Origin: Methyloversatilis sp.
Lineage (GTDB): Bacteria > Pseudomonadota > Gammaproteobacteria > Burkholderiales > Rhodocyclaceae
DNA: 64,000 bases
NCBI RefSeq assembly: GCF_030698125.1
Contig: NZ_JAUYNV010000006.1
Location: forward strand, 62,001-126,000
Reading direction: 5' to 3'
In this document: in pieces, positions 44,694 to 53,629 of the stretch
Layout of the letters: every line of letters begins with the position of its first letter
How positions within the stretch are numbered: position 1 is the stretch's first letter
Translations under genes and position numbers: made by a program
The notes under the pieces: model-generated
Database searches by the model: none
The model's input: only the letters and a program-made list of their open reading frames with translations
Told to the model about the DNA's origin: nothing

Positions 44694-46220
44694 CTATTTT
44701 CGTCGCCCGCCGAGGATGGAGCCGAGTACGCCGCGCATGATTTCGCGGCCGACCGAACTGGCGATGGTGCGCGCGACCGTCTTGGCCGCCATCTGCGCAA
44801 TGCCATCGCGCTGGCCGCCGCGCGGTCCGGTCGAGCCGAACACCAGATCGTTCAGACCACCGAGCAGGCCGCCTTCGCCTGCGGCGGGCGTGCCGGCGGT
44901 GGGTGCCGACGCGGTGGACGACGGCGTCGCCGAGGTGCCGGCGGCCACCGATGCGGTCAGCTTTTCGTAGGCGGATTCGCGGTCCAGCGTCTGTTCGTAG
45001 CGGCCGCGCATCGGTGAATGCTGGATGATGGCGGCGCGCTCGGCCTCGGTCAGCGGGCCGAGGCGCGACGCTGGCGGCAGCACGAAGGCGCGCTCGACCA
45101 CTGAAGGCCGGCCCTTTTCGTCCAGGAAGGACACCAGCGCCTCGCCGGTACCCAGTTCCATGATGGCCTGTTCGGCGTCGAATTCCGGATTGGCGCGCAT
45201 GGTCTGCGCGGCCGTCCTGACCGCCTTCTGATCGCGCGGCGTGAACGCGCGCAACGCATGCTGCACGCGATTGCCAAGCTGGCCGAGCACGGTGTCCGGC
45301 ACGTCGAGCGGGTTCTGCGTCACGAAATACACGCCGACGCCCTTGGAGCGGATCAGTCGCACCACTTGCTCGACCTTTTCCAGCAGCGCGGGCGGTGCGT
45401 CGTTGAACAGCAGGTGCGCCTCGTCGAAGAAGAACACCAGCTTGGGCTTGTCCATGTCGCCGACTTCCGGCAGCTGTTCGAACAGTTCGGCCAGCAGCCA
45501 GAGCAGGAAGGTGGAATACAGCTTGGGCGAGTTGTACAGCTGGTCGGCGGCCAGCACATTGATGGTGCCGCGGCCGTGCTCGTCGTGCGTCATCAGGTCG
45601 GCGATGTCGAGCATCGGCTCGCCGAAGAAGCGGTCGGCGCCTTGTTCCTCCAGTGTCAGAAGGCCGCGCTGGATGGCGCCGATCGACGCTGTCGACACAT
45701 TGCCGTACTGCGTCTTGAACTGCGCCGCGTTGTCGCCGACGTGCTGCACCAGCGCCCGCAGGTCCTTCATGTCGAGCAGCAGCAGGCCGTGATCGTCGGC
45801 CACCTTGAACACGATGGTCAGCACGCCGGTCTGGGTGTCGTTCAGGCCGAGCAGGCGGGCCAGCAGCAGCGGGCCCATGTCGCTGATGGTGGCGCGGATC
45901 GGATGGCCGGACTGGCCGAACACGTCCCAGAAGCAGACCGGGCTCGGGTAGGGCGTGAAATCGGTGATGCCGAGCAGGTCAAGGCGCTGCTGAAGTTTCG
46001 GGCTCACGGTCCCGGCCGCCCCCATGCCGGACAGGTCGCCCTTCACGTCGGCCATGAATACCGGTGTACCTATATAGGAGAAGCGCTCGGCCAGCGATTG
46101 CAGCGTCACCGTCTTGCCGGTGCCGGTGGCGCCGGTGATCAGGCCATGGCGATTCGCCATATTGGGCAGCAGGGCGAGCGAGAGGTCGCCCGCGCGGGCA
46201 ACGTAAAGCGGATCGGCCAT
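44694..46220 (-). CDS. HerA-like ATPase (DUF853)
   Basis: 508-residue FtsK/HerA-superfamily ATPase of the DUF853 type. Walker A is GATGTGKT (residues 30-37), followed by [12 protein letters not shown] and Walker [13 protein letters not shown]. An arginine-finger region (RHAL-type, [16 protein letters not shown]) and a C-terminal domain follow, with low-complexity Ala/Thr/Ser near 435-465. It is hexameric and probably acts on DNA or as a morphogenetic ATPase; its biological role is unclear. The start at 46220 was chosen where the family alignment begins ([12 protein letters not shown]). Its stop is within a few nt of the coding sequence of the EamA transporter. Confidence 0.88.
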   Translation of the reverse strand: MADPLYVARAGDLSLALLPNMANRHGLITGATGTGKTVTLQSLAERFSYIGTPVFMADVKGDLSGMGAAGTVSPKLQQRLDLLGITDFTPYPSPVCFWDVFGQSGHPIRATISDMGPLLLARLLGLNDTQTGVLTIVFKVADDHGLLLLDMKDLRALVQHVGDNAAQFKTQYGNVSTASIGAIQRGLLTLEEQGADRFFGEPMLDIADLMTHDEHGRGTINVLAADQLYNSPKLYSTFLLWLLAELFEQLPEVGDMDKPKLVFFFDEAHLLFNDAPPALLEKVEQVVRLIRSKGVGVYFVTQNPLDVPDTVLGQLGNRVQHALRAFTPRDQKAVRTAAQTMRANPEFDAEQAIMELGTGEALVSFLDEKGRPSVVERAFVLPPASRLGPLTEAERAAIIQHSPMRGRYEQTLDRESAYEKLTASVAAGTSATPSSTASAPTAGTPAAGEGGLLGGLNDLVFGSTGPRGGQRDGIAQMAAKTVARTIASSVGREIMRGVLGSILGGRRK

Positions 46221-46326
46221 GGCTTTCAGTCCTTCGGAAGGGATGTCCGCGATGCTACCAGCGGACGCGGCCCGACTGGCAGGACCGACTTGGCGTGGCG
46301 GGCATCGCCCGGCCCAAGGGTTCGTC

Positions 46327-46412
46327 AAGTCGCCGCCGGGCCGCCCCAAGGCGACTTTCCCCCCTCGGGGGGCGGGGCGGGGGCAGCCCGGCCCAGGGGG
46401 CCGTCAACTCCC
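46327..46412. repeat. GC-rich double-hairpin repeat element
   Basis: Between the HerA-like and diguanylate cyclase genes (both on the minus strand) lies a 183-nt gap with two inverted repeats: AAGTCGCC (46327-46334) / GGCGACTT (46350-46357), and CCCCCC (46359-46364) / GGGGGG (46367-46372). GC-rich runs follow, reaching past the cyclase stop at 46404. The pattern resembles dispersed intergenic repeats of GC-rich betaproteobacteria and may also terminate the cyclase transcript. Confidence 0.5.
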
Positions 46413-48029
46413 GGTCGCGAAGCGGAACTGCGATTTGCCGGCGCGCTTGGCTTCGTACATCGCGTCGTCGGCGCGGCGCATCAGCTTGTCGGCTGCATCC
46501 GCCGGCGTCGCCGTATAGGCCACACCGACGCTGGCACCGATGGTGGCCGACTGGCCGTCGCCGCAGTCGACCGGGCGCGCCAGCGTGCTGACGATCTTCG
46601 ATGCGATGAAGCGGGCGGTGTCGGCGCTTTCGAGCGCGCACAGCACGACGACGAATTCGTCGCCACCGATGCGGGCGACCAGATCGGTACGTCGTACCAC
46701 CGCCTCCAGATGGCGGGCGGCGGCGACCAGCACGCGGTCACCGGCGTCATGCCCCATCGTGTCATTGACCTGCTTGAAGCCGTCGAGATCGACCACCATC
46801 AGCGCCAGGCCCGAGTCAGGCTGCAGCGAGGCCAGCGCATCGCCGAGCCGGTGTTCGATGCCGCGGCGGTTCAGCAGTCCGGTCAGCGGATCGCGCTCGG
46901 CCATGGCGATGGCGCTGGCTTCGGCCCGCTTCTGTTCGGTCACGTCATTGACGATGCCCTGCATCAGGTTGCCGGGCATCGGGTTGAGCACCAGATGCAG
47001 CCAGAGCGAACCCGCCGTGTCGTGCGGCATTTCGAAATCCGCTGCGGCCGGACGCTGGTCGCTCAGCGTGCGCACCATCAATGCATCGAGTCGCGACGTG
47101 TCGTCGCCCAGCAGCGTACCGAGTGCATAGCGGCGCTCGGCGTCACCGTGCGCTGGCAGGCCCAGCATGCGGGAAAACCACGGATTCCAGTCGTGCAGCA
47201 CGCCTTCGCCGTCGAGTGTGAAGATGCCGGTCTGCGCGCTTTCGAACAGCAACCTGAACTTGCGTTCCGATTCCTCGCGCTGCGCGCGCATGTCGCGCTC
47301 TGCCGCCAGCAGATCGCCGGTGCGGCCGATCAGGCTGTTGATGTCCTCGGTCAGCCGGCCGATCTCGTCGTTCCGGTGACCGGGCGGCAGCACGATCTGC
47401 TCGCCGCTGCCCACCTCGAGCAGGTGCAGGTCGTCGGACAGCTTCTTGACCGGACGCGTCACCACGTTGAGCACCACCCAGGCGACGGCCAGCACGACGA
47501 CGACCAGCTGCACCAGCAGAATGATGGCGATGTAGCGGGAATAGGCGCCAGCGTCGTGCTTGATGCGTTCGGCGGCCGGCCACAGCTGCAGCTCGCCGAC
47601 CCGCTCCGCCGGATCGAACGGGGAAGCAAGCGGCAGCGTGAGCACTGGCAACGCGACCGTCCGGGTATCGACCGAGGCTTCGCCGACGACCGCCAGTTCG
47701 TTTTCGCCTTCGCGGATGACCACCCGCGACACGGCGCCATTGCGCAGCAGGCCACGCGCGACCTCGTTGGCGAGCTGCTCGTCGCGGGCGAAGGCCGCGA
47801 CGCTTGCGGTGCGCTCCACCGTTTCCATCAGCTCGACCAGGCTCTGCTTCATGCGCTGGCGCTCTTCGCGCGCCACCATCACCGTGCTGGCGAGCGCGAC
47901 CAGGATGCCGACCAGTCCGGCAAAGAACAGGATAAGCAGCGTGGTGCGCCAGACGACGCTGGCGCCGAGCCGGCGCGACGGCGCCGTGCCGGCACCGGCA
48001 TCCGGTGCTCGCGTCAGCGGATCAGTCTT
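46404..48029 (-). CDS. Membrane diguanylate cyclase (CHASE8-HAMP-PAS-GGDEF)
   Basis: 541-residue c-di-GMP synthase. It has membrane helices at about 28-48 and 166-188 enclosing a CHASE8-like periplasmic domain (ERTASVAAFARDEQ), then HAMP, a coiled coil, PAS (about 260-365) and GGDEF. The active site is IGGDEF (GGDEF at 455-459), and an RxxD inhibitory site (446-449) stands five residues before it, so activity and feedback control are expected. The start is taken as TTG at 48029, overlapping the upstream stop by 8 nt; an ATG at 48074 is less likely. Last gene of the porin / binding protein / cyclase operon. Confidence 0.88.
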   Translation of the reverse strand, partial: KTDPLTRAPDAGAGTAPSRRLGASVVWRTTLLILFFAGLVGILVALASTVMVAREERQRMKQSLVELMETVERTASVAAFARDEQLANEVARGLLRNGAVSRVVIREGENELAVVGEASVDTRTVALPVLTLPLASPFDPAERVGELQLWPAAERIKHDAGAYSRYIAIILLVQLVVVVLAVAWVVLNVVTRPVKKLSDDLHLLEVGSGEQIVLPPGHRNDEIGRLTEDINSLIGRTGDLLAAERDMRAQREESERKFRLLFESAQTGIFTLDGEGVLHDWNPWFSRMLGLPAHGDAERRYALGTLLGDDTSRLDALMVRTLSDQRPAAADFEMPHDTAGSLWLHLVLNPMPGNLMQGIVNDVTEQKRAEASAIAMAERDPLTGLLNRRGIEHRLGDALASLQPDSGLALMVVDLDGFKQVNDTMGHDAGDRVLVAAARHLEAVVRRTDLVARIGGDEFVVVLCALESADTARFIASKIVSTLARPVDCGDGQSATIGASVGVAYTATPADAADKLMRRADDAMYEAKRAGKSQFRFATGS

Positions 48030-48453
48030 CAAGGCGCAGCACCGTCCTGACGCGCGAATCGACCAGGGCGGCATCGATGTAGCCGATGGCGTTGCGGTCG
48101 CGTGCGACGCGTTCGATCACCGCGTCCGCGTCCTCGATCTGCATCGGCGGCTGGGTGCGACCGGAGAAGCGCAGACGCGCCCAATAAGCGTCGATCTCCG
48201 GAATGCCGCGCCGCACCAGCGCCTGATAGAAAGCCTGGCGCAGCGGCACGGTGTCGATGACCAGGGCCGGCATACCCGGCTGCAGGTGCTTGATGCGACC
48301 AAGAAACAGATGGCTCACCTCTTCACGGCTGATGCTTTCGATACCGCTGTCGGGATTGACGATCACCGCGATGCCATGGGCAGCGGCCGCAGCGCTGTAA
48401 AGCGCGAGCCAGAGCGCCAGCAGCAGACGGGCCGGCCTGAGTGTAGCTGGCAT
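48022..48453 (-). CDS. Small periplasmic binding-like protein (PstS-like fold)
   Basis: 143-residue exported protein with a signal peptide (LLLALWLALYSAAAAAHG). A short PBP-like domain has VIVNPDSGIESISREEVSHL, FLGRIKHLQPGMPALVIDT and DRNAIGYIDAAL, as in phosphate-binding-like proteins reduced to one lobe. It is too small for a complete two-lobe transporter receptor, and no ABC permease is adjacent, so a sensory or adaptor role is more likely. The ATG at 48453 overlaps the porin stop (TGATG) and its stop overlaps the cyclase start. The family name is tentative. Confidence 0.75.
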   Translation of the reverse strand: MPATLRPARLLLALWLALYSAAAAAHGIAVIVNPDSGIESISREEVSHLFLGRIKHLQPGMPALVIDTVPLRQAFYQALVRRGIPEIDAYWARLRFSGRTQPPMQIEDADAVIERVARDRNAIGYIDAALVDSRVRTVLRLED

Positions 48454-49688
48454 CAAAACACGAAATCCAGCGTGATCGAATAGAGCGTCATGCCGACATT
48501 GCGCGCCGGCATGCCGCGCGAATCGATGATCAGTATCGACTCGGCGGCGTTGATGCGATCAACCTGGAACTTGAGCGCGTAGTCACGCGCGAAGTCGTAA
48601 CGTACGCCGGCACCGAACGAGCGCTGGTCCATCGTCAGGCGATCGACCACCCGGTCATAGGCCGACTGCAGCCCGGCGTAGGGCGCGGGCAGCGACAGGT
48701 CGCGCGGCTCCTTGGGGTCGAAAGAGATGCTTGAGTAGGTGAGGTAGGGCTTGAAGGCGCCGACACGGTAGGCGAGGATGACATTCATTCCCTGGCCGCG
48801 ATAGGTCGGAAACTGTGAAAAACGCGACCAGCTGAACATGCCTTGCGCCGAGAAGGGGCCCTGCTCGTAAAGGAAACCCAGGCCGGCAAAAGTCAGGTGA
48901 TGAGACGTATCGAACTGCGCCCCGCGGGTGCGCGCAAGCGGAAACGGGGCGGACAGCAACGCGGTGGCAAGCGGCTGCAGCACCGTGTCGTTCGATGTGT
49001 GGGTATCGCCCCAGGCAGCGCGCAATGTGAGCCCCTCGCTCAGCCAGTCCAGTGTGGCGCCGAGCCGCTGGGCATCGGGCGGACGGTACTGGCTGCCGTA
49101 CAGCGAAAGGTTACCGCGCGAACGCCCGCCATACAGGCGCAGGCTGAGCAATCCTGCGCCGGCTGGATGCCGTGCCGTCACATCAACACCGTCGAACAGG
49201 TCTTGCGTCACCACGCCCAGTACTTCGGGTGCCGGTCGCACGGTGGTGAAGGCGTAGCCGACATGGCGCGAGTCGCCGTCGAGATAGAGGTCGACGCCCA
49301 GCCTGCCGACGCGCACATCCAGCGTGTCCGAGGGTGAATAGCGGAGGAAGGTCCAGGACAGTTGCGGCGTCCATTTGCCTTCACTGTCGAGCCGGCTCAC
49401 GCTCTGGATCTGCGCCGACCAGCGGCTGTCAAAGGTCGCGCTGGCCTGCACGCCGATACGGCTGTCGCCGCGAAACCCGAGCCGTCCGCCGTCGTGGCCG
49501 GCGGCCTGTTCGAGATCGCGCCTGTAGGTGAGCCCGTCGCTGCCGTGGTAGCCGGCGCCGAACGTGCCGAAGCCGCCGAAGCGCCAGACGGGTTCCGCCG
49601 TGCCGGTGTCGGCGCCGGCGGCGGCGGCGGCCGGCAGAGACAGAAGGATGAACAGCAGGCGAAGGGGTGTCGAAAGTCGAGTTTTCAT
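48453..49688 (-). CDS. Outer-membrane porin-like protein
   Basis: 411-residue predicted outer-membrane barrel. A signal peptide ([16 protein letters not shown]) is followed by regular amphipathic strands and a terminal strand (YSITLDFVF) ending in Phe, the usual barrel-assembly signal. Strand turns are Gly/Asp-rich ([30 protein letters not shown]). It is likely a channel or structural barrel; no ligand can be named. The start at 49688 begins the signal peptide. First gene of a three-gene overlapping operon. Confidence 0.8.
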   Translation of the reverse strand: MKTRLSTPLRLLFILLSLPAAAAAGADTGTAEPVWRFGGFGTFGAGYHGSDGLTYRRDLEQAAGHDGGRLGFRGDSRIGVQASATFDSRWSAQIQSVSRLDSEGKWTPQLSWTFLRYSPSDTLDVRVGRLGVDLYLDGDSRHVGYAFTTVRPAPEVLGVVTQDLFDGVDVTARHPAGAGLLSLRLYGGRSRGNLSLYGSQYRPPDAQRLGATLDWLSEGLTLRAAWGDTHTSNDTVLQPLATALLSAPFPLARTRGAQFDTSHHLTFAGLGFLYEQGPFSAQGMFSWSRFSQFPTYRGQGMNVILAYRVGAFKPYLTYSSISFDPKEPRDLSLPAPYAGLQSAYDRVVDRLTMDQRSFGAGVRYDFARDYALKFQVDRINAAESILIIDSRGMPARNVGMTLYSITLDFVF

Positions 49689-49832
49689 GCGTTCGGGCAA
49701 AAGTCCATAAGGTCCGGGCGTGGCAAGCCTTACCCGCAAAGCGTTAACGGGTACCCTGCGTCCCACTTGAGCGCGCGCGGGCGACGCTCTCGACTAAAAT
49801 CACGGCTCGCACAACACGGACGGAAGTCATTC

Positions 49833-50561
49833 ATGGCAGGTCATTCGAAATGGGCCAATATCCAGCACCGCAAGGGGCGGCAGGACGCCAAGCGGGGCAA
49901 GGTATTCACCAAGCTGATCAAGGAAGTCACGGTAGCGGCCCGCATGGGTGGCGGTGACCTCAACTTCAACCCGCGCCTGCGCATGGCGGTTGACAAGGCC
50001 AAGGCGGAGAACATGCCGGGCGAAAACATCGAGCGTGCCATCAAGCGCGGTACCGGTGAGCTCGAAGGCGTGAGCTACGAGGAAATCCGCTACGAGGGCT
50101 ACGGCATCGGCGGTACGGCGGTCATGGTCGATTGCCTGACCGACAACCGCACGCGCACCGTGGCCGATGTGCGCCATGCTTTTTCGAAGTATGGCGGCAA
50201 TCTGGGTACCGACGGCTCGGTTGCCTTCATGTTCAAGCACTGCGGCCAGTTCATCTTCGCGCCCGGCACGCCGGAGGACGCACTGATGGAAGCTGCGCTC
50301 GAAGCCGGCGCCGAAGACGTCATCAGCAACGACGACGGTTCGATCGAAGTGCTGAGCCCGCCGAACGATTTCGTCGCTGTGAAGGATGCGCTCGAAAAGG
50401 CCGGCTTCAAGCCCGAATTCGCCGAAGTGACGATGAAGCCACTGAACGAAAACGTGCTGACCGGCGACGACACGGCACGGATGCAGAAACTTCTCGATGC
50501 GCTGGACAGTCTGGACGATGTGCAGGACGTCTACACCACCGCCGTGATGGACGAAGACTGA
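49833..50561 (+). CDS. yebC: YebC/PmpR family translation/transcription factor
   Basis: 242-residue protein of the TACO1/YebC family. It has the invariant N-terminus [40 protein letters not shown] and the acidic C-terminus. Members either relieve ribosome stalling at proline-rich motifs or bind DNA as regulators. The start at 49833 is set by this invariant N-terminus. The YbjQ-like gene follows after 19 nt. Confidence 0.96.
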   Translation: MAGHSKWANIQHRKGRQDAKRGKVFTKLIKEVTVAARMGGGDLNFNPRLRMAVDKAKAENMPGENIERAIKRGTGELEGVSYEEIRYEGYGIGGTAVMVDCLTDNRTRTVADVRHAFSKYGGNLGTDGSVAFMFKHCGQFIFAPGTPEDALMEAALEAGAEDVISNDDGSIEVLSPPNDFVAVKDALEKAGFKPEFAEVTMKPLNENVLTGDDTARMQKLLDALDSLDDVQDVYTTAVMDED

Positions 50562-50580
50562 CCGGCCAGGGACACGATAC

Positions 50581-50898
50581 ATGCTGATGACCACCACGCA
50601 GACGCTCGAAGGCCGACCGATACGCCAGTACTACGGCGTCGTCACCGGTGAGGCGATCGTTGGCGCCAACATCTTCAAGGACATGTTCGCCAGCATCCGC
50701 AACGTGGTCGGCGGCCGCGCCGGCGCCTACGAAAGTACGCTGGCCGACGCGCGCGCGGTCGCGATGGCGGAAATGGGCGAGGTCGCCGCAAAGCTCGGCG
50801 CCAACGCCATTGTCGGCATCGACATCGACTACGAAGTGCTGGGCGCCGACAACGGCATGCTGATGGTGTGCGTCAGCGGCACCGCGGTCAGCATCTGA
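50581..50898 (+). CDS. YbjQ family (DUF74) heavy-metal-binding-like protein
   Basis: 105-residue soluble protein of the YbjQ/UPF0145 family. It begins with [20 protein letters not shown] and continues [21 protein letters not shown] and [17 protein letters not shown]. It forms a pentameric fold in known structures. A heavy-metal role has been suggested for the family but not shown. It sits between yebC and the metX riboswitch. Confidence 0.92.
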   Translation: MLMTTTQTLEGRPIRQYYGVVTGEAIVGANIFKDMFASIRNVVGGRAGAYESTLADARAVAMAEMGEVAAKLGANAIVGIDIDYEVLGADNGMLMVCVSGTAVSI

Positions 50899-50950
50899 CC
50901 GGGACGGCACGAGATTGACAAACCCGCCCGTTTCGCCAGAATGCGGGCTC

Positions 50951-51010
50951 AGTGTGGTGCGCCGATTTGTCTCAGCTTGCGGGCGCATAATAAATACGGC
51001 TAAAGCGAGG
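50951..51010 (+). promoter_or_regulatory. SAM-II (SAM-alpha) riboswitch
   Basis: The aptamer fits the SAM-II class. The P1 stem pairs TGCGCC (50958-50963) with GGCGCA (50982-50987). The loop carries GATTTG (50964-50969) and CTTGC, and the 3' part reads TAATAAAT then GGCTAAAG (to 51004). A loop/tail pseudoknot is possible through GCTT and AAGC. It sits directly upstream of metX, a known SAM-II target, and should lower expression when S-adenosylmethionine is high. Confidence 0.85.
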
Positions 51011-51013
51011 GCG

Positions 51014-51046
51014 ACCCGGTCCTGGCTTTGGCCTACCGGGTTTTTT
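51014..51046 (+). terminator. metX: Riboswitch terminator abutting metX start
   Basis: Stem ACCCGGT (51014-51020) and ACCGGGT (51035-51041) enclose an inner GGC/GCC hairpin. A six-T tract (51041-51046) ends 1 nt before the metX ATG at 51048. It is positioned to act as the expression platform of the SAM-II riboswitch and also covers the place where a ribosome-binding site would be. Confidence 0.7.
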
Positions 51047-51047
51047 C

Positions 51048-52190
51048 ATGGCCATTGATTTCCCCCCTTCGTCCGGCAGCGTGGGCGTCGTCGCACCGCA
51101 GTCAGCCCGTTTCGACACGCCGCTGACGCTGAAGAGCGGTGCCGTGCTGCCCGGTTTCGAGCTGATGTACGAAACCTACGGCGCGCTCAACGACGCACGC
51201 TCGAACGCCGTACTGGTGTGTCCGGCGCTGTCCGGCCACCACCACGCGGCGGGTGTGCATGCCGACGCGCCGGACAACAGCGGCTGGTGGGACAACCTGA
51301 TCGGCCCTGGCAAGCCGCTCGATACGTCGAAATTCTTCGTCGTCAGCATCAACAACCTCGGTGGCTGTCACGGCTCGACCGGTCCGGTGAGTGCCAATCC
51401 CGACACCGGCCGGCCCTGGGGCGCCGATTTCCCGGTCGTGACGGTGGAAGACTGGATGGCCGCGCAGGCGCTGCTGGCGGACCGTCTGGGTGTCGAAAGC
51501 TGGGCCGCCATCATCGGCGGCAGCCTGGGCGGCATGCAGGCGATGGCCTGGGCCATTCACCTGCCGGCGCGCGTGCGCCACGCCATCGTGATTGCGTCGG
51601 CGCCCAAGCTGACGGCGCAGAACATCGCCTTCAACGAGGTGGCACGACAGGCCATCATCACCGACCCGGATTTCCACGGCGGCCACTTCTACGAACACGA
51701 CACCCTGCCGCGCCGCGGCTTGCGGCTGGCCCGCATGCTGGGCCACATCACCTATCAGTCCGACGACCTCATGGCGGAGAAATTCGGCCGCCGGCTGCGC
51801 GAGGGCGGCCGCAAGTTCAGCTTCGAGGTCGAGTTCGAGGTCGAGTCCTACCTGCGCTACCAGGGCGACAAGTTCGCCGCCAGCTTCGACGCCAACACCT
51901 ACCTGCTGGCCACGCGCGCGCTCGACTACTTCGATCCGGCGGGTGACGCCGGTGGCGATCTGGCGGCGGCCTTCGCGCCGGCCACGGCCGACTTCCTGCT
52001 CGTATCTTTCTCGACCGACTGGCGGTTCGCGCCAGCGCGCTCGCGCGAAATCGTCGATGCGTTGATGCGCAACCGGCGCAACGTGAGCTATGCCGAAATC
52101 GAATCGAGCGCCGGCCACGACTCCTTCCTGCTCGACGACCCGCACTATCACGCGGTGCTGCGTGCCTATTTCGACAACATCACGGTGTGA
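51048..52190 (+). CDS. metX: Homoserine O-acyltransferase
   Basis: First committed step of methionine synthesis: acylation (acetyl- or succinyl-CoA) of homoserine. It is a 380-residue alpha/beta-hydrolase fold protein with the active-site Ser159 in [11 protein letters not shown], oxyanion/substrate motifs SGHHHAAG and [12 protein letters not shown], and the Asp/His pair in STDWRFAP and [13 protein letters not shown]. MetX families with this sequence include succinyltransferases in betaproteobacteria, so acetyl versus succinyl is undecided. It is regulated by the SAM-II riboswitch upstream. The metW gene starts 7 nt after the stop. Confidence 0.94.
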   Translation: MAIDFPPSSGSVGVVAPQSARFDTPLTLKSGAVLPGFELMYETYGALNDARSNAVLVCPALSGHHHAAGVHADAPDNSGWWDNLIGPGKPLDTSKFFVVSINNLGGCHGSTGPVSANPDTGRPWGADFPVVTVEDWMAAQALLADRLGVESWAAIIGGSLGGMQAMAWAIHLPARVRHAIVIASAPKLTAQNIAFNEVARQAIITDPDFHGGHFYEHDTLPRRGLRLARMLGHITYQSDDLMAEKFGRRLREGGRKFSFEVEFEVESYLRYQGDKFAASFDANTYLLATRALDYFDPAGDAGGDLAAAFAPATADFLLVSFSTDWRFAPARSREIVDALMRNRRNVSYAEIESSAGHDSFLLDDPHYHAVLRAYFDNITV

Positions 52191-52197
52191 GGACGAC

Positions 52198-52788
52198 ATG
52201 AGCACACTGGACATCCGCATCGATCACGACGTCATCGCCTCCTGGGTTGCCGAAGGCGCGCGCGTGCTGGACCTGGGCTGTGGCGACGGCGAATTGCTGC
52301 GCTATCTGAAGGACAAGCGCGGCGTGAGCGGCTACGGCGTCGAGATCGACGTCGAGCGCGTGATCGCCGGCATGAAGAACGGCATCAACGTGCTGCAGAT
52401 TGACCTGGAAGAAGGGCTGTATGACTTCGAGGACCAGAGCTTCGACCTGGTCATCATTTCGAATGCGCTGCAGACGCTGCACCGCACCGAAAAGCTGCTG
52501 TGCGAAATGCTGCGCGTCGGCCGCGAAGCGGTGGTGAGCTTCCCGAATTTCGCCTACTGGAAGCACCGCGTGGCCATCATGGACGGCCACATGCCGGTGT
52601 CTGACCGGCTGCCCTTCCAGTGGTACGACACGCCGAACGTCCGCTTCTTCACCGTCGCCGACTTCGAGGCGCTGTGCGAAAAGCTGGGCATTTCGGTGCG
52701 CGAGCGACTGGTGCTCGATGACGCCGGCAAGCCGGTGACCGAAGAACACAACTTCCTCGGCAGCTTCGCGCTGTACCGGCTCGGCTGA
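52198..52788 (+). CDS. metW: Methionine biosynthesis protein MetW
   Basis: 196-residue class I SAM-dependent methyltransferase-like protein with RVLDLGCGDGELLRYL, the acidic strand GVEIDVERV and SFPNFAYWKHRVAIM. MetW partners MetX in many proteobacteria and is needed for full homoserine acylation activity; its own methyl acceptor is not known. GAGG precedes the ATG at 52198. It forms an operon with metX. Confidence 0.94.
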   Translation: MSTLDIRIDHDVIASWVAEGARVLDLGCGDGELLRYLKDKRGVSGYGVEIDVERVIAGMKNGINVLQIDLEEGLYDFEDQSFDLVIISNALQTLHRTEKLLCEMLRVGREAVVSFPNFAYWKHRVAIMDGHMPVSDRLPFQWYDTPNVRFFTVADFEALCEKLGISVRERLVLDDAGKPVTEEHNFLGSFALYRLG

Positions 52789-52818
52789 CGCACGGCGCAG
52801 CGCGCCGTCCCTGACCGG

Positions 52819-53277
52819 TCAGCGCGCCTGCGCCAGAAAGCGGTCCAGCGCCGCGGCGAAGGCGCGGCCGTCGCCGACCGAGAACGCCGACGGCCCGCCG
52901 CTCATGACGCCGCTGTCGCGCAGGTCATTCATCAGTGCGCGCATCTGCAGCCGCTCGTGGATGGTGCCGGGCGAGAACCACTCGCCGCGTGGCTCCAGCG
53001 CATGCGCACCGCGCGCCAGCACGGCGGCCGCCAGCGGAATGTCAGACGTGATCACCAGATCACCGGCGACCACCGCCGCTTCGATGTGGCGATCAGCGGC
53101 GTCAAAACCGTGCGCCACCTGCACGGCGCGGATCAGCGGAGACGCCGGCACGCGCAGCAGCCGGTTGGCGACCAGCGTCAGCCGCAGGCCGGTGCGTATG
53201 GCGGCGCGGAACAGGATGTCCTTCACCGGCGCCGGGCAGGCGTCGGCGTCCACCCAGATCGATATTCCGCCGCTCAC
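52819..53277 (-). CDS. YaiI/YqxD family (DUF188) protein
   Basis: 152-residue protein of the YaiI/YqxD (UPF0178) family, which has a PIN-like fold. Signatures: IWVDADACPAPVKDIL, FDAADRHIEAAVVAGDLVITSDIPLA and RALMNDLRDSG. The conserved Asp residues (DADACP, DAADRHI, TSDIP) could bind a metal, but nuclease activity is not shown. The start is GTG at 53277. It lies 6 nt after the stop of a small minus-strand gene, so the two form an operon. Confidence 0.9.
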   Translation of the reverse strand: MSGGISIWVDADACPAPVKDILFRAAIRTGLRLTLVANRLLRVPASPLIRAVQVAHGFDAADRHIEAAVVAGDLVITSDIPLAAAVLARGAHALEPRGEWFSPGTIHERLQMRALMNDLRDSGVMSGGPSAFSVGDGRAFAAALDRFLAQAR

Positions 53278-53283
53278 CGGAAC

Positions 53284-53547
53284 CTAATCCAGCGCCTTGC
53301 GCAGCAGTTCGTCGGTCAGGTCGTTCAGCGACATCTGCCGCTCGGTTGCCAGATCGCGCAACCGCGCCGCCAGGGCCGAATCGATCTTCACCGCGAAGGG
53401 CACCAGGCCGCGCGCCTGATCGAGCTTGCGCTGCTCCTTGCGGTCCGGTGCAGGCGCCTCGCCCAGCGTGGTGCGCTGTCCGGCGGCATGCTTCATCTGC
53501 GCCACTACTTTCAGGCGGTCATTCTTGTACAGATCGGTCTTCTTCAA
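53284..53547 (-). CDS. Small ribbon-helix-helix-like protein
   Basis: 87-residue basic protein. The N-terminal part is Lys/Arg-rich; the C-terminal half VPFAVKIDSALAARLRDLAT and SLNDLTDELLRKAL is compatible with a ribbon-helix-helix DNA-binding fold (strand, helix, helix). I do not recognise a named family. It sits 6 nt upstream of the DUF188 gene on the same strand and could regulate or merely accompany it. Confidence 0.66.
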   Translation of the reverse strand: MKKTDLYKNDRLKVVAQMKHAAGQRTTLGEAPAPDRKEQRKLDQARGLVPFAVKIDSALAARLRDLATERQMSLNDLTDELLRKALD

Positions 53548-53629
53548 GTCGGTATCCTGTCGGGTCTTGTTTCACGGCTCCGGCGCACCTTCGACGCGCC
53601 GGAACACTCACGGGACAGCATTGTCGGCC

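Noticed and set aside
45258-48050. 930-codon plus-strand open frame opposite the HerA-like and cyclase genes
   Set aside because: Antisense shadow crossing two real genes and a gap; His/Gln/Arg-rich with no recognisable domain.
52789-52818. ACGGCGC/GCGCCGT inverted repeat between metW and the DUF188 gene
   Set aside because: Only 7 bp and no U-tract; common by chance in DNA this GC-rich, so not called a terminator.
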